Shown here one piece after another: positions 12,692 to 23,835 of a stretch of DNA of 64,000 bases (position 1 is its first letter; each line of letters starts with the position of its first letter). The notes under the pieces are model-generated. The model was not told the origin of the DNA. It made no database searches and worked only from the letters and a program-made list of their open reading frames with translations. Source of the DNA: Phylloscopus collybita (Eukaryota > Chordata > Aves > Passeriformes > Phylloscopidae); NCBI GenBank assembly GCA_027886175.1, contig JAJNNQ010000016.1, forward strand, positions 1,555,001 through 1,619,000. The letters are read 5' to 3'. Made by a program: the position numbers and the translations under genes.

Positions 12692-14612
12692 GTGTGTTTT
12701 GCCCTCAATCCTCACTGAGAGCCAGAAATCTGGCTGTTGCTGCAGGAGGGGAAGGCTGTGAGTGCTGCCATTATCCTTGGATTTGTACACCTCTGGCCAT
12801 CTGGGATGAAGGAGGATGCTGTGGTATCCACTGAGCGTTTTGCTTTGGTTCAATCCTCACTGACAGACAGAAAATTTGGGTGTTATTGAAGGAGGGGAGG
12901 GCTGTGGGTGCTGCCATTATCCTTGGATTTGCCAGCCTCTGCCCACCTGGGATGCTGTGGTACCCTCTGAATGTTTTGCCTTGGTTCAATCCTCACTGAC
13001 AGATAGAAAATTTGGGTGTTAGTGCACAAAGGGAAGGCTGTGGGTGCTGCCATTATCCTTGGGTTTGCCAGCCTCTGGCCATCTGGGATGAAGGAGGAGA
13101 TGTGGTACCCACTGAGTGTTTTGCTTTGGTTCAATCCTCACTGACAGCTAGAAATTTGGGTGTTACTGAAGGAGGGGAGGGCTGTGGGTGCTGCCATTAT
13201 CCTTGGATTTGCCAGCCTCTAACCACTTGGGATGCTGTGGTACCCTCTGAGTGTTTTACCCTGGTTCAGTCCTCACTGACAGAAAATTTGGGTGTTAGTG
13301 CACAAAGGGAGGGCTGTGGGTGCTGCCATTATCCTTGGATTTGCCAGCCTCTAACCACTTGGGATGCTGTGGTACCCTCTGAATATTTTGCTCTGGTTCA
13401 GTTCTCACTGACAGAAAATTTGGGTGTTAGTGCACAAAGGGAAGGCTGTGGGTGCTGCCATTATCCTTGGATTTGCCAGCCTCTGCCCACCTGGGATGCT
13501 GTGGTACCCTCTGAATGTTTTGCCCTGGTTCAATCCTCACTGACAGACAGAAAATTTGGGTGTTAGTGAAGGAGGGGAGGGCTTTGGGTGCTGCCATTAT
13601 CCTTGGATTTGCCAGCCTCTAGCCACTTGGGATGCTGTGGTACCCTCTGAATATTTTGACCTGGTTCAATCCTCACTGACAGACAGAAAATTTGGGTGTT
13701 AGTGCACAAAGGGAAGGCTGTGGGTGCTGCTATTATCCTTGGATTTGCCAGGCTCTGCCCACCTGGGATGCTGTGGTACCCTCTGAGTGTTTTACCCTGG
13801 TTCAATCCTCACTGACAGACAGAAAATTTGGGTGTTAGTGCACAAAGGGAAGGCTGTGGGTGCTGCCATTATCCTTGGATTTGTACACCTCTGGTCACCT
13901 GGGATGAAGGAGGATGCTGTGGTACCCCCTGAGTGTTTTACCCTGGTTCAATCCTCACTGACAGCCAGAAAATTTGGGTGTTACTGAAGGAGGGGAGAGC
14001 TGTGGGTGCTGCCATTATCCTTGGATTTGCCAGCCTCTAGCTACTTGGGATGCTGTGATACCCTCTGAGTGTTTTGCTTTGGTTCAATCCTCACTGACAG
14101 CCAGAAAATTTGGGTGTTACTGAAGGAGGGGAGGGCTTTGGGTGCTGCCATTATCCTTGGATTTGCCAGGCTCTGCCCACCTGGGATGCTGTGGTACCCT
14201 CTGAATGTTTTGCCCTGGTTCAATCCTCACTGACAGACAGAAAATTTGGGTGTTACTGCACAAAGGGAAGGCTGTGGGTGCTGCCATTATCCTTGGATTT
14301 GCCAGCCTCTAGCCACTTGGGATGCTGTGGTACCCTCTGAATATTTTGCCCTGGTTCAGTTCTCACTGACAGAAAATTTGGGTGTTACTGCACAAAGGGA
14401 GGGCTGTGGGTGCTGCCATTATCCTTGGGTTTGCCAGGCTCTGCCCACCTGGGATGCTGTGGTACCCTCTGAGTGTTTTACCCTGGTTCAGTCCTCACTG
14501 ACAGATAGAAAATTTGGGTGTTACTGAAGGAGGGGAGGGCTGTGGGTGCTGCCATTATCCTTGGATTTGCCAGGCTCTGCCCACCTGGGATGCTGTGGTA
14601 CCCCCTGAGTGC
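12692..14612. repeat. Minisatellite, 14 units of about 136 bp
   Basis: A word CAATCCTCACTGACAG (or a CAGT variant) recurs at 12706, 12851, 12987, 13132, 13267, 13399, 13531, 13667, 13803, 13949, 14085, 14221, 14357 and 14489. Spacings are 145, 136, 145, 135, 132, 132, 136, 136, 146, 136, 136, 136 and 132. Length classes come from loss of one ACAG (132) or gain of a GAAGGAGGA-type 9-mer (145-146). Units fall into two types by the segment after GGGTGTTA: a GAAGGAGGGGA type and a GCACAAAGGGA type, interleaved. The 184-residue open frame at 13012-13566 exists only because three neighbouring spacings (135, 132, 132) are multiples of three. The array as a whole does not keep a frame, so it is not coding. 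Confidence 0.97.
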
Positions 14613-17600
14613 TGCACAAGCCCCCCCAGCACTAAAGAACTGCAGTCAGCTTGCCAGACTTTGCTCCAGGGAGACTGAAGGAGCCTTTCTCTGTCTCCTC
14701 TGGCTGTGGTAACATCATTGTGTCGTGGCTGAGGTGTAGTGACAGACAGCCAACCCGTGGACTACTGACGTGCACGTGGGTGAGGAAGGCAGCTTGTGTG
14801 AGTGCTGGTGCACGTGTGCCAGCAGTGAGAAAATGTGTGAATATGTAGGTTAGAGTAGGTTTGAGATGGTGTTTTTGTTTTGATCTTCCTACTCCCTTTT
14901 TTTTTTTTCTTTTTTTTTTTCCCCCCCCATGAAAAAACAACTTTGGGTTTAACATATGTGCTTGCAGTCATAGCAGGATTTTGATGTATGGGTTTGTTTT
15001 TTTTTTTTTTCCCATCTTCTCCCAAGAGTAAAACCTGCAGATCATCTGTCAAAGAAAACAGAGTGTTTCCAGCCTCTTGATCTATCGTTTTTCTAGTTAA
15101 GGAGTATCATTTTGGGGCATAAGGTAATTTTTTTCTGCAAATTGACACCTTTCATTCTCATCAAAGTTTTTGAGTATTGTTTACACATCTTGATCAGCTA
15201 ACAAGCTGTGTGGAGCTGGGAAAAATAAGTCAAAGAATCACAGAATCAACAACATATTCTTTAATTCTAAAGTGCTTTGGCTGCATTAAGAAGATTAATG
15301 AATAAAAGGTCTCGGTGCCAGCAAAGGTCTGGAGTGCACCCTTTGAATTTGTGTTAATGGAGTTTAATAGGTAGAACAACATAGGTGCCTAACTTCTTTT
15401 CTGGTTGGGGTTTGCTTTTTTCCTCTTGTATTAAATTGAACATCCTGTTTTGTATTCATGCCAATGGCTCTGCCACAGCCTTTCCAGGTGGTTTGCCTGC
15501 CAATCCAATAGAGCAGCTGGGAAATCTGCAAAGCACTTTTGTCTTTCCCCACCCTTTCCACATTCCTGCTCCTCACTGGTGCCCCAAGCAAGCAGCTCTG
15601 TAATCACAGGGCTGCAGAGGCTCATCATCCCAGCCTGGTGGGTAATACAGAGCAAGATGCAGTGGGGAGGCAGCACAACATCCTAAAGTCCTTTTCATTC
15701 AAGTCAAAATATCTCCAAGGATTTTTTTATTTTTTTGTCTTTTCTCCTCCTCTGCCACCCTCAGCCCCTTCCTGCAGTGCAGTTCCCAGGCCTGGGTAAT
15801 CCCAGGCAGTGCAGCACATTCACATCTCACCCAGTGAAGTTCTTATCTTAACTGGACAAAGTTGGGTTTTCCTCTTTGGCAAACAAACAAATCCACGAGA
15901 AGATCCCTCCACAGTGAAACAGAGCACTTGTGTTAAAATATCCACGGTTGCAGCATGATTTTAGAGGGGACATTTCTGGGCATATCAGGAAGTTAAGGAA
16001 TAATTCCCAAGTGGAAATTTAGCTGGAAATGCCCTCTGTGGATGTGTGGGGAGAGACAGAGATCTGATTCAAAGCTTCCTCCCGCTACTGAGAAGTGGCC
16101 CCTACAACCACAAAAAGCTTCAAATGTAGCCAGATTCCAGAACTAAGTCCCCAGCAATCCTTGCAGTTGGTTGTCCTTTTTCTCTGCATTGTCTCCATAT
16201 GGAAATGACCCATTCCCACCTCGTTCAGCTCCAGGAACTCAAACAGTGACAACAACACGGGCTGGATCAGAAGATTCTCTGCCCTTCAGGGGATTTAACA
16301 GCGATTTACCAGCTCATCTATCTTGTGCATTTCTTTTTCTGTATTTCCAATAAAGGCCTGTCAGCAATTTCTTCAGACTTCTGCAATTTAATTCATGGAG
16401 TCTGTGGCTAATCCTACTGATGCTATTGAGGTTCATTCCCTATTTTCAGTGAGAAGAGGATTTGATATATATAAGGAGTGGACAAAAGGTTTGAAAGGAA
16501 AAGGAAGGATCCTAAGATCTCTTTCAGGTTAGTTAAAGGTAAAATACTCCAACATAGGCAAAAAATGGGGCCAAGGATAAAATGGGAAGGAGGTTTTACT
16601 GCTGAATGCTCTAAAAATACCAAGAACAACATCTAAAACTAAGGATGCAGAAATCAACACAACCTTTTCCATCACCTCTGGTTGTGACAAATCTCAAATC
16701 CCAGGTTTCTTCTGCAAGTAGAGGCTCTAAAGCTTCATAATTTCTCTTGCTAAAATCGCTGTATTTACCAGTTGATTCGAGGAGGTTTTATTCCCTCCTG
16801 CAGAGCTCCACGTTGGAATATCAGGGCTTAGAAATCAGATGTGCTTACCAAGAGCAGGGAAGCTACATCCTGCTTTCAGCCTGCACCTCCAGAGTGTCAC
16901 TCCATGCTGACATCTCAAAGGTGGCACTTAGGACACATTAATATTGTTCAGAAGAGGGCTGCTGGTGGGATTCTGTCCTCAGGTGCAGCCAGAGATGGTC
17001 CTGTCTCCTAAGGAAGTCTGACTTTGTGGACTTAACCCTCTTCCATTCCCTGTGCTGCCAGGTTTCTGTTCCAGGATACATCCTCTGCTCCTTCCTGCCT
17101 CCAGAGGGGTGCAGTCCCTGAGAACTGGCTTTGTCACAGAGCTGGGTGATGGCTAGCAGAGGCCTTGGGAATCTAAGAAATGCTCAGAACAAAAAAAAAA
17201 AGGCCACTTATTCCTCTATTTCTGTTTTTACCCTGCTTTCCCGATTTTTACATTCTGTCCCTTGCTTCTCCTCCAAAAATAAATCTGGACATTTCTTCAG
17301 TTTCTGAAATGCTTTGATTTTAAAGGCTTGTTCCAGCAAATAAAGTTAGCTCCCTATAGTAAATCCTAAGGAAATTCTCAAAGAAAACAGCTGATTAAAT
17401 TTTTCAGTGTTGGATTCTCAGAACCTCTTAGACTGCCAGCAGATCATCTAGGCCATGCAAATCAAATCTCAGATGAATTCAAACCTAGTTTCTAGGTAGC
17501 CTGAAAATAGTTGTTGAATTTGCTCACCATTTTTATTTGGGTGGACAGCTTCTGGTCTGCAATTCCACGTGACTTTGCATGTTCACCTTCCCTGCAAATG

Positions 17601-18401
17601 TTCAAAAAGCTGCTGGCTGGGATCAGCTGCAGCAACAGACTCCCTGCCCAGGCTGGGGCCAGCAGTTGGGTGTGTTGGGATCTGGTGGTGGTAAGAAGAG
17701 CACAGTGAGATCTGTCTGGAAAATGCCCTTTGGACCAGAGCTGTGACACTCACTGGGGATGTTTGAAGGGATGGTTTTGGATGGATTGCAAGTGAAAAGG
17801 AGATTTATTGAACTGGACCTGATGTGAAATATTCAGGTAGGAAGCACTGACTCCCCATTTGTTGCCCATGACCACCCCACCCCACACTGTGTCCTGTAGC
17901 CTGTGGGTGACCTGTGCAGCCTTTGGCCCTTCCTAGATGAGCTGTGTTACAGCAGCAGAAGGGACAGCCAGTTCCTCTCTGCTCTGCACCCAACTTCCCA
18001 GGCTTTGCAAGTCAAAGGGGAAAAGCATCACCTCCATCATTCTTGGGGCAGTAGTGGTGGCCCTGACAACGTGCAGCATTCCTCCTTCTCCTCCAGAGAT
18101 ACCTGGAGCAGCTCAGGATAAGGAAAAAGGAGAACAGGCTGATGGCAGATAACAGGAGATATAGAAAGCATTTCAAGTTGATTTAGTCTGACCAAGAGTT
18201 AAAAAAGCAGCTGCTCTGTGAACTGTAGGCTGAGTGCCCTCCCTTGTGGTGCTGCTGGCCCCTGCCCAAGGGCTCAGGTGAGGGGGGGACTCCTGTGTCC
18301 TGTGTGTGTGTCCCTGGAGGCTCCCTCTCCCCCACCCTGCCTCCTCCCAGAGGGATGATGCTGTGGGACTCCCTGTGCCCCTGCCTCAGCCCTAAGGCAG
18401 C
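14613..18401. other. Non-coding DNA flanking the minisatellite
   Basis: No gene recognised. It contains T-rich runs at 14898-14922 and 14997-15011, with a C-run between them. A short phrase AGAATCACAGAATCAACAAC near 15235 resembles the terminal words of a minus-strand CR1, but there is no CR1 body beside it. Confidence 0.6.
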
Positions 18402-18413
18402 TGATGCCTTAGG
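18391..18413. repeat. 9-bp inverted repeat at LTR edge
   Basis: CCTAAGGCA and TGCCTTAGG flank the 5-base loop GCTGA and straddle the LTR boundary at 18402. It may be an accident of the insertion site. Confidence 0.9.
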
Positions 18414-18700
18414 AAGGCTGACCTGAAACAGAGGCTGGACAGAGCTAGAGAATAAAGTAGATATTTATTAAAAGGCTTCCAGAACCCACCCTGGGCATTA
18501 CAGGAGCCTGCAAAGGCTGCACCCAGGGTGGGTTGGGAATGGCCACACACAATGGCTGCCCCATCACGAGATTTTACATTTTTATCAGTTTGGGTCCATT
18601 TGCATATTGGGGCTTAATTGTCCAATTCCAGCTTCAGGGTGTGAGGTCCCATCCTTCCTGTTCCTCCCTTCAGTCTACAGAGCATGAGGCTCAAAACTGC
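18402..18700 (-). mobile_element. Solo LTR (minus strand), sister of 49894-50327
   Basis: Read on the minus strand this matches the plus-strand LTR at 49894-50327: the same AATTGGACAATTAA phrase, the same polyadenylation signal (AATAAA, here as TTTATT at 18464-18469), a shared TCTAGCTCTGTCCAG/TCTGGCTCTGTCCAG phrase and the same terminal GGCATCA. The left edge at 18402 is the LTR 3' end. The right edge (LTR 5' end) is not resolved, and homology fades beyond about 18700. The arrangement of the words TTTACATTTTTAT and CATTTGCATATTGGGG is what I recall from songbird ERV LTRs. No internal retroviral genes are present. Confidence 0.8.
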
Positions 18701-19812
18701 ATCCTTAAGCAGCACAGAGTCTTGGTGGAGAGAGCAGCAGCTCCAAAGGCTGTTTTAGCAGCAGCTCTCTGGCTGCTGGGTTTGGAAGGGCTCACACTGG
18801 GTCACCAACCCCACTCATCTCCTTCCCCCCTGCTCGCTGCACCTCAGACCCCTGGCTGGCTGGATGCTGGCCAGGGCAGCTCTGCCCTGCTGGTGTTTTC
18901 CTTCTCGAAATCTGTCCTGAGCAGCTTGGTGACAGAGGGTCTGTCTCAAAGCATTTCCTGTGAGCTTTCCAAACCCAGTGTTCTGTTAACACTGGCTGTG
19001 AATTGATTGGCTTTTGTGCAGCGTGGTGTGACAGTGCAGCTCATTGATGTGGAGATGCCTCATTCTGCAGAGCTGCATTTGCTGCCTTTGTTGCTGAGCT
19101 CATGTGTGGCTGGATATCGGTCACACAAACCCTCCAATAGTTTTTGTTTTGCTTGACCATGGATCCTGTGACAGCATTAATTAAAACTTAGAGGTCCCAA
19201 TGATTTAGGTACAGATTCTGCCTTCAGCTATCTGTGTTCTTTTCCCAAACAAGTAAGAGTTCTCTGTTTATTTTGGATTCATCTGTCCTCATCTTCCTTT
19301 GATTTTTCAGAAAGGCGTTTGCTGTTGAAATTCAGTGCAAAAATAAGGAGCAGAAAAATATAGAAATCTCCTTTAAAATTCAGCTTTGAACAAGGCCCTG
19401 AGTTTTCCCCTCCTCAGATTTTACTGGGGCATCCCTCACTCACTGAGGCTTGGTTCCTACAATCCTCTCCGAAAAAAAAATTCCGATTTAGACTTTAGCA
19501 CTCCTGAGCTATTTTGAAACCTAGAAGCACCTAAAATGGCTCAGGCAGAGTCTCCATTTGGGGATGATCATCCACGCATTCTGCATTCCTCCTGGGATTG
19601 TTTGTGCTGAGCATTCTCTAATCTCACTCACTGTAGTGCCATCATTCTCTTTGTACAAAACAGGAACTCAGGCTCGTGGTGTTCTCTCCTCTGCCACCCA
19701 CCTTTAGTCCAGGGCGGTGCTGAATGAGCAAACCCAGCTCCAGGGATGGTGCAGGAATGCTTGGAATGTCTCTGATCTCTTTCCAGGGAACATTCCCCCA
19801 TGGCATGGCCAA
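18701..19812. other. Unique non-coding DNA
   Basis: No gene seen. The left part may still include the diverged 5' portion of the LTR ending near 18700. The rest is ordinary sequence leading into the 18-bp array. Confidence 0.6.
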
Positions 19813-20427
19813 CCAGCAAGGACACTTTCCTGAGCAGGAACATTTCCCTGAGCAGGAACATTTTCCTAGGCAAGAACATTACCCTGAGCAGGAACACTTT
19901 CCTGAGCAGGAACATTTTCCTGAGCAAGGACACTTTCCTGAGCAGGAACATTTTCCTAAGCAAGGGCATTTTCCTGAGCAGGAACATTTTCCTGAGCAAG
20001 GACACTTTCCTGAGCAGGAACATTTTCCTGAGCAGGATCATTTTCCTGAGCAGGAACATTTTCCTGGACAAGAACATTACCCTGAGCAGGAACATTTTCC
20101 TGAGCAGGAACATTTCCCTGAGCAAGGACACTTTCCTGGGCAAGGACACTTTCCTGAGCAAGGACATTTCCCTGTGCAAGGACACTTTCCTGGGCAAGGA
20201 CACTTTCCTGAGCAGGAACATTTTCCTGGACAAGAACATTACCCTGAGCAGGAACATTTTCCTGAGCAAGGGCACTTTCCTGAGCAAGGACATTTCCCTG
20301 TGCAAGGACATTTTCCTTGGCAGGAACTTTTTCCTGAGCAAGAACCTCTTCCTGAGCAAGAACATCTTCCTTAGCAGGAACTTTTTTCTGAGCAAGGACA
20401 TTTTCCTGAGCAGGAACATTTTCCTTT
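19813..20427. repeat. 18-bp minisatellite, about 34 copies
   Basis: Near-perfect tandem array of the unit CCTGAGCAGGAACATTTT and its main variant with CAAGGACACTTT. Every length step is a multiple of 18, so frames never shift. Read on plus, the unit gives Pro-Glu-Gln-Glu-His-Phe. The other plus frame gives Leu-Ser-Arg-Asn-Ile-Phe. Minus frames give Met-Phe-Leu-Leu-Arg-Lys and Val-Pro-Ala-Gln-Glu-Asn. One plus frame has a stop in every unit. The plus open frame 19724-20374 (216 residues) ends at a TAG inside the array. The minus open frame 19628-20419 has 263 residues. Three rarer ATTACC-bearing units at about 19881, 20079 and 20241 mark higher-order blocks of 11 and 9 units. Differences between units change residues freely (Glu, Gly, Lys, Arg, Val, Trp, Asp), which argues against a constrained protein. 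Confidence 0.97.
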
Positions 20428-22563
20428 ACCTTGCAGCAAAGCTGGAGCCCTCCCTCCACTCGTGCTCCTCCGTGCTCAGGTTGTGCCTGTGATCCCAGAA
20501 CATTTCTGGGACATTTCTGGAAGTGGAGTGAGGCAAGGGGTGATGGCAGATGGTTCTTCTCCTCCACTGCCATGGCCACAGAGGGGGAAAAGGCTAACTG
20601 GTTCATCCGTGCTTCCCTGCAAAGTCAAATATTTGAGGTACTCCGAGGATGGAAAATTCGAGTGGTATAATTAGAAGAATATCTGGGACCAGGCCTTAAG
20701 TAAAGTTTAAAGGTGTGATGAAAATTAGGCTTCCACATCTTTCATCATCCCAGGTGGGTAGCTACTGAGATCAGTGCTTTTTTAAAACCACACAGCCTTT
20801 CTAAATATTTAAACATGAGTCAGTAGCTTATTTTCAGAAATCCAGTTATGGAAACACGTAGCAGAGTAATACAAATATTTTTCTTAGTCCTGCTTTTAAT
20901 GAAGATGACACTGATTTGCAGCTCTTCAAATTATCTATTAATGTCCAGCAGTTTGACTTCAAAAAAATACTTCCTCAAGTACTGCACTGTCTTTAATAGA
21001 AAAAGCCATATCCCCTCCTTGTTTGGCAAATTAATATAATTACTCCTATTTTGAGAATAAGGAGCAGAAGGATTAAAATGATTGGTCTTATCTGCTAAGA
21101 AAGTTGGTGGTAGTGCTTCAAAGGAGAAGAAATTTTGGCAATCAATTTTAATTTTTTTAAGTCTTTGGCTTTAAGGCTATGCCTTCAGCATATTTTGAAG
21201 GTAGAATTTTTTGGACAAACTATAATTTTATTTGCAGAAACTAAAATAGATCCATTCTTTTGTTTTAAATTGAAATTCTAATTTCATTTACAAGTATAAA
21301 ACTCAGGGCTATTTATGAGTTTCCACCTTTTTCTCATTGGCTACCAAACTTTTTTTTTGACTAAGAACAGAAAATGGAGTAGAAAATTAAGGATTTGGCA
21401 GCAGGGAAGGGTAACTGCCCAGAATTGGGCAATGAAAAATATCTAGGGAAAAATTTTAAAGCTGGGAAAATTAATTATTTTCTCTTATTCAATTTACATT
21501 CTTCTGATGATGAAAATTTGAAAGTTTCTTCTTTTTTTTTTTTTCCTTTATATTAAAATTGTTTTTCCTTACATGGAAGTTAACTGATGAAAAATAACGA
21601 AAAGACATTTAAATTCCCTCTTTCCAAAAGTGAAGAACCTTTACTCTATGTCCACAAACATGTCCCTGCTCTACATGTCAGCTGTAGCTGTGAGTTTTCC
21701 CAATCTAATCCCACCAGAGGAGAGAGGAAATGAAATAAATCATTGAAATCTGGAGCAACAGCAACCCAAAACAACCTGGAGTCAAACTACTGGAAAACAT
21801 ATTAGTGCTGAATTTGGTAGATATTTTCAATTTTAAGAGGGCATTAAACCAAGGGGGTTTTTGCCTTATCAGATCTCCATCTTCTTTTTGTTGCCTGTTG
21901 TGGCCAGTCAGAGCCTCCTGGTAAAGCCTGAGAGCATCCTGCAGTAGAAGCAGGTGCTGTTCCAAGAGCACAAAGCACAGGAGTTAAATGAGACACCATC
22001 TCATATTAATGGCTTTGGAAGGGCCATTGCACACCCATAAAAAATTTGGGTTCTATTCAGCAGAGAGCAGTGGTGTAAAATGCACATTAAGGGACAATTA
22101 AAGACAACGTCATTAAAAGCAATTTTCTCGTTGGGTAGCTAATGCAGCTCTCTGACTCTGCCTTATCCTGTTGTGTTATGTTGGAATATTCTGCTGCCAG
22201 AGGATAGAAAGCTCTGGAAGTTTGGTCTGTTTGATCTTGTGTCTCAAGTGCCAGTGCCTGGCTGCTGCTTCTCTTGAGATATTTAGGGTTCTGCACCTAT
22301 GGATTGCTCCAGCATCAAAAGCAAGCCCCTCCCAGTGAGTGATAAAACAGGTGCTGGGGCTGGGTGCTCTGAGCACTTTGCCAGCTCTAACAAAAACATT
22401 CAGAAAGAATTAATGAAAATGAGCTCCCAGACGTTTCCAGGAGCTGGAGACTTCAGGGCACTGAGGCAGAGGAGCACAGAGCTTCCTACCCAGCCATGGC
22501 CTTACCCAGCTCTCTGGGCAGGAGCTGAGCTCTCCCAGACCTTGATGGGGCCATGTAGGAGCC
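20428..22563. other. Unique AT-rich non-coding DNA
   Basis: No gene or element recognised. A T run lies near 21532-21544. The sequence is otherwise unremarkable up to the ERVL LTR. Confidence 0.65.
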
Positions 22564-23018
22564 TGTCTTGGGTGAAAGCTGATAGCTTCACCTGATTTTT
22601 TGGGAGGATGACCAGACTTCATCTCACCATCACCACACCCCATCTCACCATCACCAGAGCCCTTCTCACCACCCCTAGACCTTTTTTGCTACAGGATCAT
22701 CTCTGCTTCACCAGAACCACATCTGCCACTCCAGGAGGACTCACTTCTGGACTGCTTCCAACAGCCTGACCAACTCTGTCAGGGTTCTCCAAAATTGTTT
22801 GTTTGTTTGTTTGCTGGTTTAGTTGGGTGGTTTTGTTTTCTACTACATTTGTATTGTTAATATTCCCAGTAAAGAACTGTTATTCCTATTCCCAAATCTT
22901 TGCCCGAAAGCCCTTGATTGCAAATTTATAATTTGGTGGGGGTGAGGGGTTTACATTCTCCATTCCAAGGGAAACTCCAGCTTTCCCTGGCATAGACCTG
23001 TCTGTCCAAACCAAGACA
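22564..23018 (+). mobile_element. ERVL-type solo LTR with 5-bp target duplication
   Basis: 455 bases starting TGTC and ending GACA, flanked by the direct repeat GAGCC (22559-22563 and 23019-23023). A 5-bp duplication is the size expected for ERVL elements. The 3' half carries phrases I recognise from avian ERVL LTRs: a non-canonical AGTAAA signal at 22868-22873, then AACTGTTATTCC, TTTGCCCGAAAGCCC, GGGGTTTACATTCTCC and CCAAACCAAGACA. The 5' half is shorter and more diverged than I expect for a full LTR. A run of four GTTT units sits at about 22797-22813. No internal region remains. Confidence 0.85.
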
Positions 23019-23067
23019 GAGCCACATGTGCCCTTGACATAAATTTTGTTTCACTTATGTCCATCTG

Positions 23068-23364
23068 TGATGTTGTTGAAGATCACAATGACACAGATTC
23101 TGACCCAGAAGGCTGACAATGATTTTGTTTCTTTTTGGGAGTTTCTTCCCTTTTATGCTGTTCTACAAAGAGCAACCCAATGGGTGGGAGAAAGACAAAC
23201 TTCTTCAATCACATTGGTCAAGTCAGAGGGACACCAAGAAGAAGTCCCTCCTAGGGAAAGGGATGCAAAAAAAAGTCAGGAAACTGTGGCTCTGGTTGAC
23301 AGAAAACTCTCTGGGAAAGAGTTTCAGAGAAACCAAAACATCCCAGGCATCAACCAGGGCTACA
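23068..23364 (-). mobile_element. ERVK-like solo LTR with 6-bp target duplication
   Basis: 297 bases beginning TGATG and ending GGCTACA on the plus strand, flanked by the direct repeat CATCTG (23062-23067 and 23365-23370). The 6-bp duplication fits class II (ERVK-like) insertion. It is a clear sister of 47500-47812: both share CAGAAGGCTGA, GAAAGACAAACT, ATTGGTCAAGTCAGAGGGAC and AAGTCCCTCCTAGG. The sister has a minus-strand AATAAA that is mutated here. Orientation is taken from the sister. The overlapping 138-141-residue open frames are products of this LTR and not genes. Confidence 0.88.
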
Positions 23365-23582
23365 CATCTGAATTTACATCTGTGCTGGAAAACCTTTCTG
23401 GAGGAGCTTCCAGGGAGGAGAAAGAGGTCTCTGTTAGAAGTAGTAACAGAATGCACTTATAAATCCTTCTCCTTTTCATACTCAGCTTTCAAAAGGAAAA
23501 TATGGGTAGATAATTTAAGATTGCTTGTGTCAAATGAAGAGTAGCTCTAAAGCTTGTGATTTTACCAAAGTGCTTAATGCAC

Positions 23583-23615
23583 TTTTTGGTCTCTGTTCTA
23601 ATTAGAGACCAAAAA
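23583..23615. repeat. 12-bp hairpin at start of A/C tract
   Basis: TTTTTGGTCTCT (23583-23594) and AGAGACCAAAAA (23604-23615) are exact reverse complements around a 9-base loop. The right arm runs directly into the A/C-only tract. Confidence 0.95.
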
Positions 23616-23800
23616 CAAAACAAAACAAAACAAAACAAACAAACAAACAAACAAACACAAAAAAAACCAAAAAAAACCACAAAAAAACACCAAAAAAAAA
23701 AACACCAAAACAAAACAAAAAAAACCAACAAAACAAACAAACAAAAAAAAACAAAAAAAACCCAAAAAAAACAAAAACCAACCAAACAAAACAAAACCAA

Positions 23801-23832
<32 letters not shown>

Positions 23833-23835
23833 CCA
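23609..23835. repeat. A/C-only low-complexity tract
   Basis: About 227 bases with no G and no T: runs of A punctuated by single or paired C (AAAAC, AAAC, AAACC units without a fixed period). Both strands yield meaningless Lys/Asn/Gln/Thr or Phe/Val/Cys/Leu open frames. Confidence 0.95.

Noticed and set aside
13012..13566. 184-residue open frame with Cys/His/Trp-rich repeats
   Set aside because: It spans minisatellite units whose spacings (135, 132, 132) happen to be multiples of three. Other units shift the frame.
12692..14612. CRISPR-like array
   Set aside because: The whole unit repeats with no unique spacers, and the genome is a vertebrate.
15225..15262. Minus-strand CR1 start suggested by AGAATCACAGAATCAACAAC
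   Set aside because: Only the terminal words are present. The adjoining sequence does not match CR1.
18533..19006. 157-residue plus frame
   Set aside because: It begins inside the minus-strand LTR and shows no domain.
19628..20419. 263-residue minus-strand frame of Leu-Leu-Arg-Lys repeats as a protein
   Set aside because: The 18-bp unit keeps almost every frame open on both strands, and residue changes are unconstrained. Kept only as a finding.
23046..23544. 138- and 141-residue frames as a gene
   Set aside because: They lie in the solo LTR at 23068-23364, and the sister LTR does not preserve the frame.
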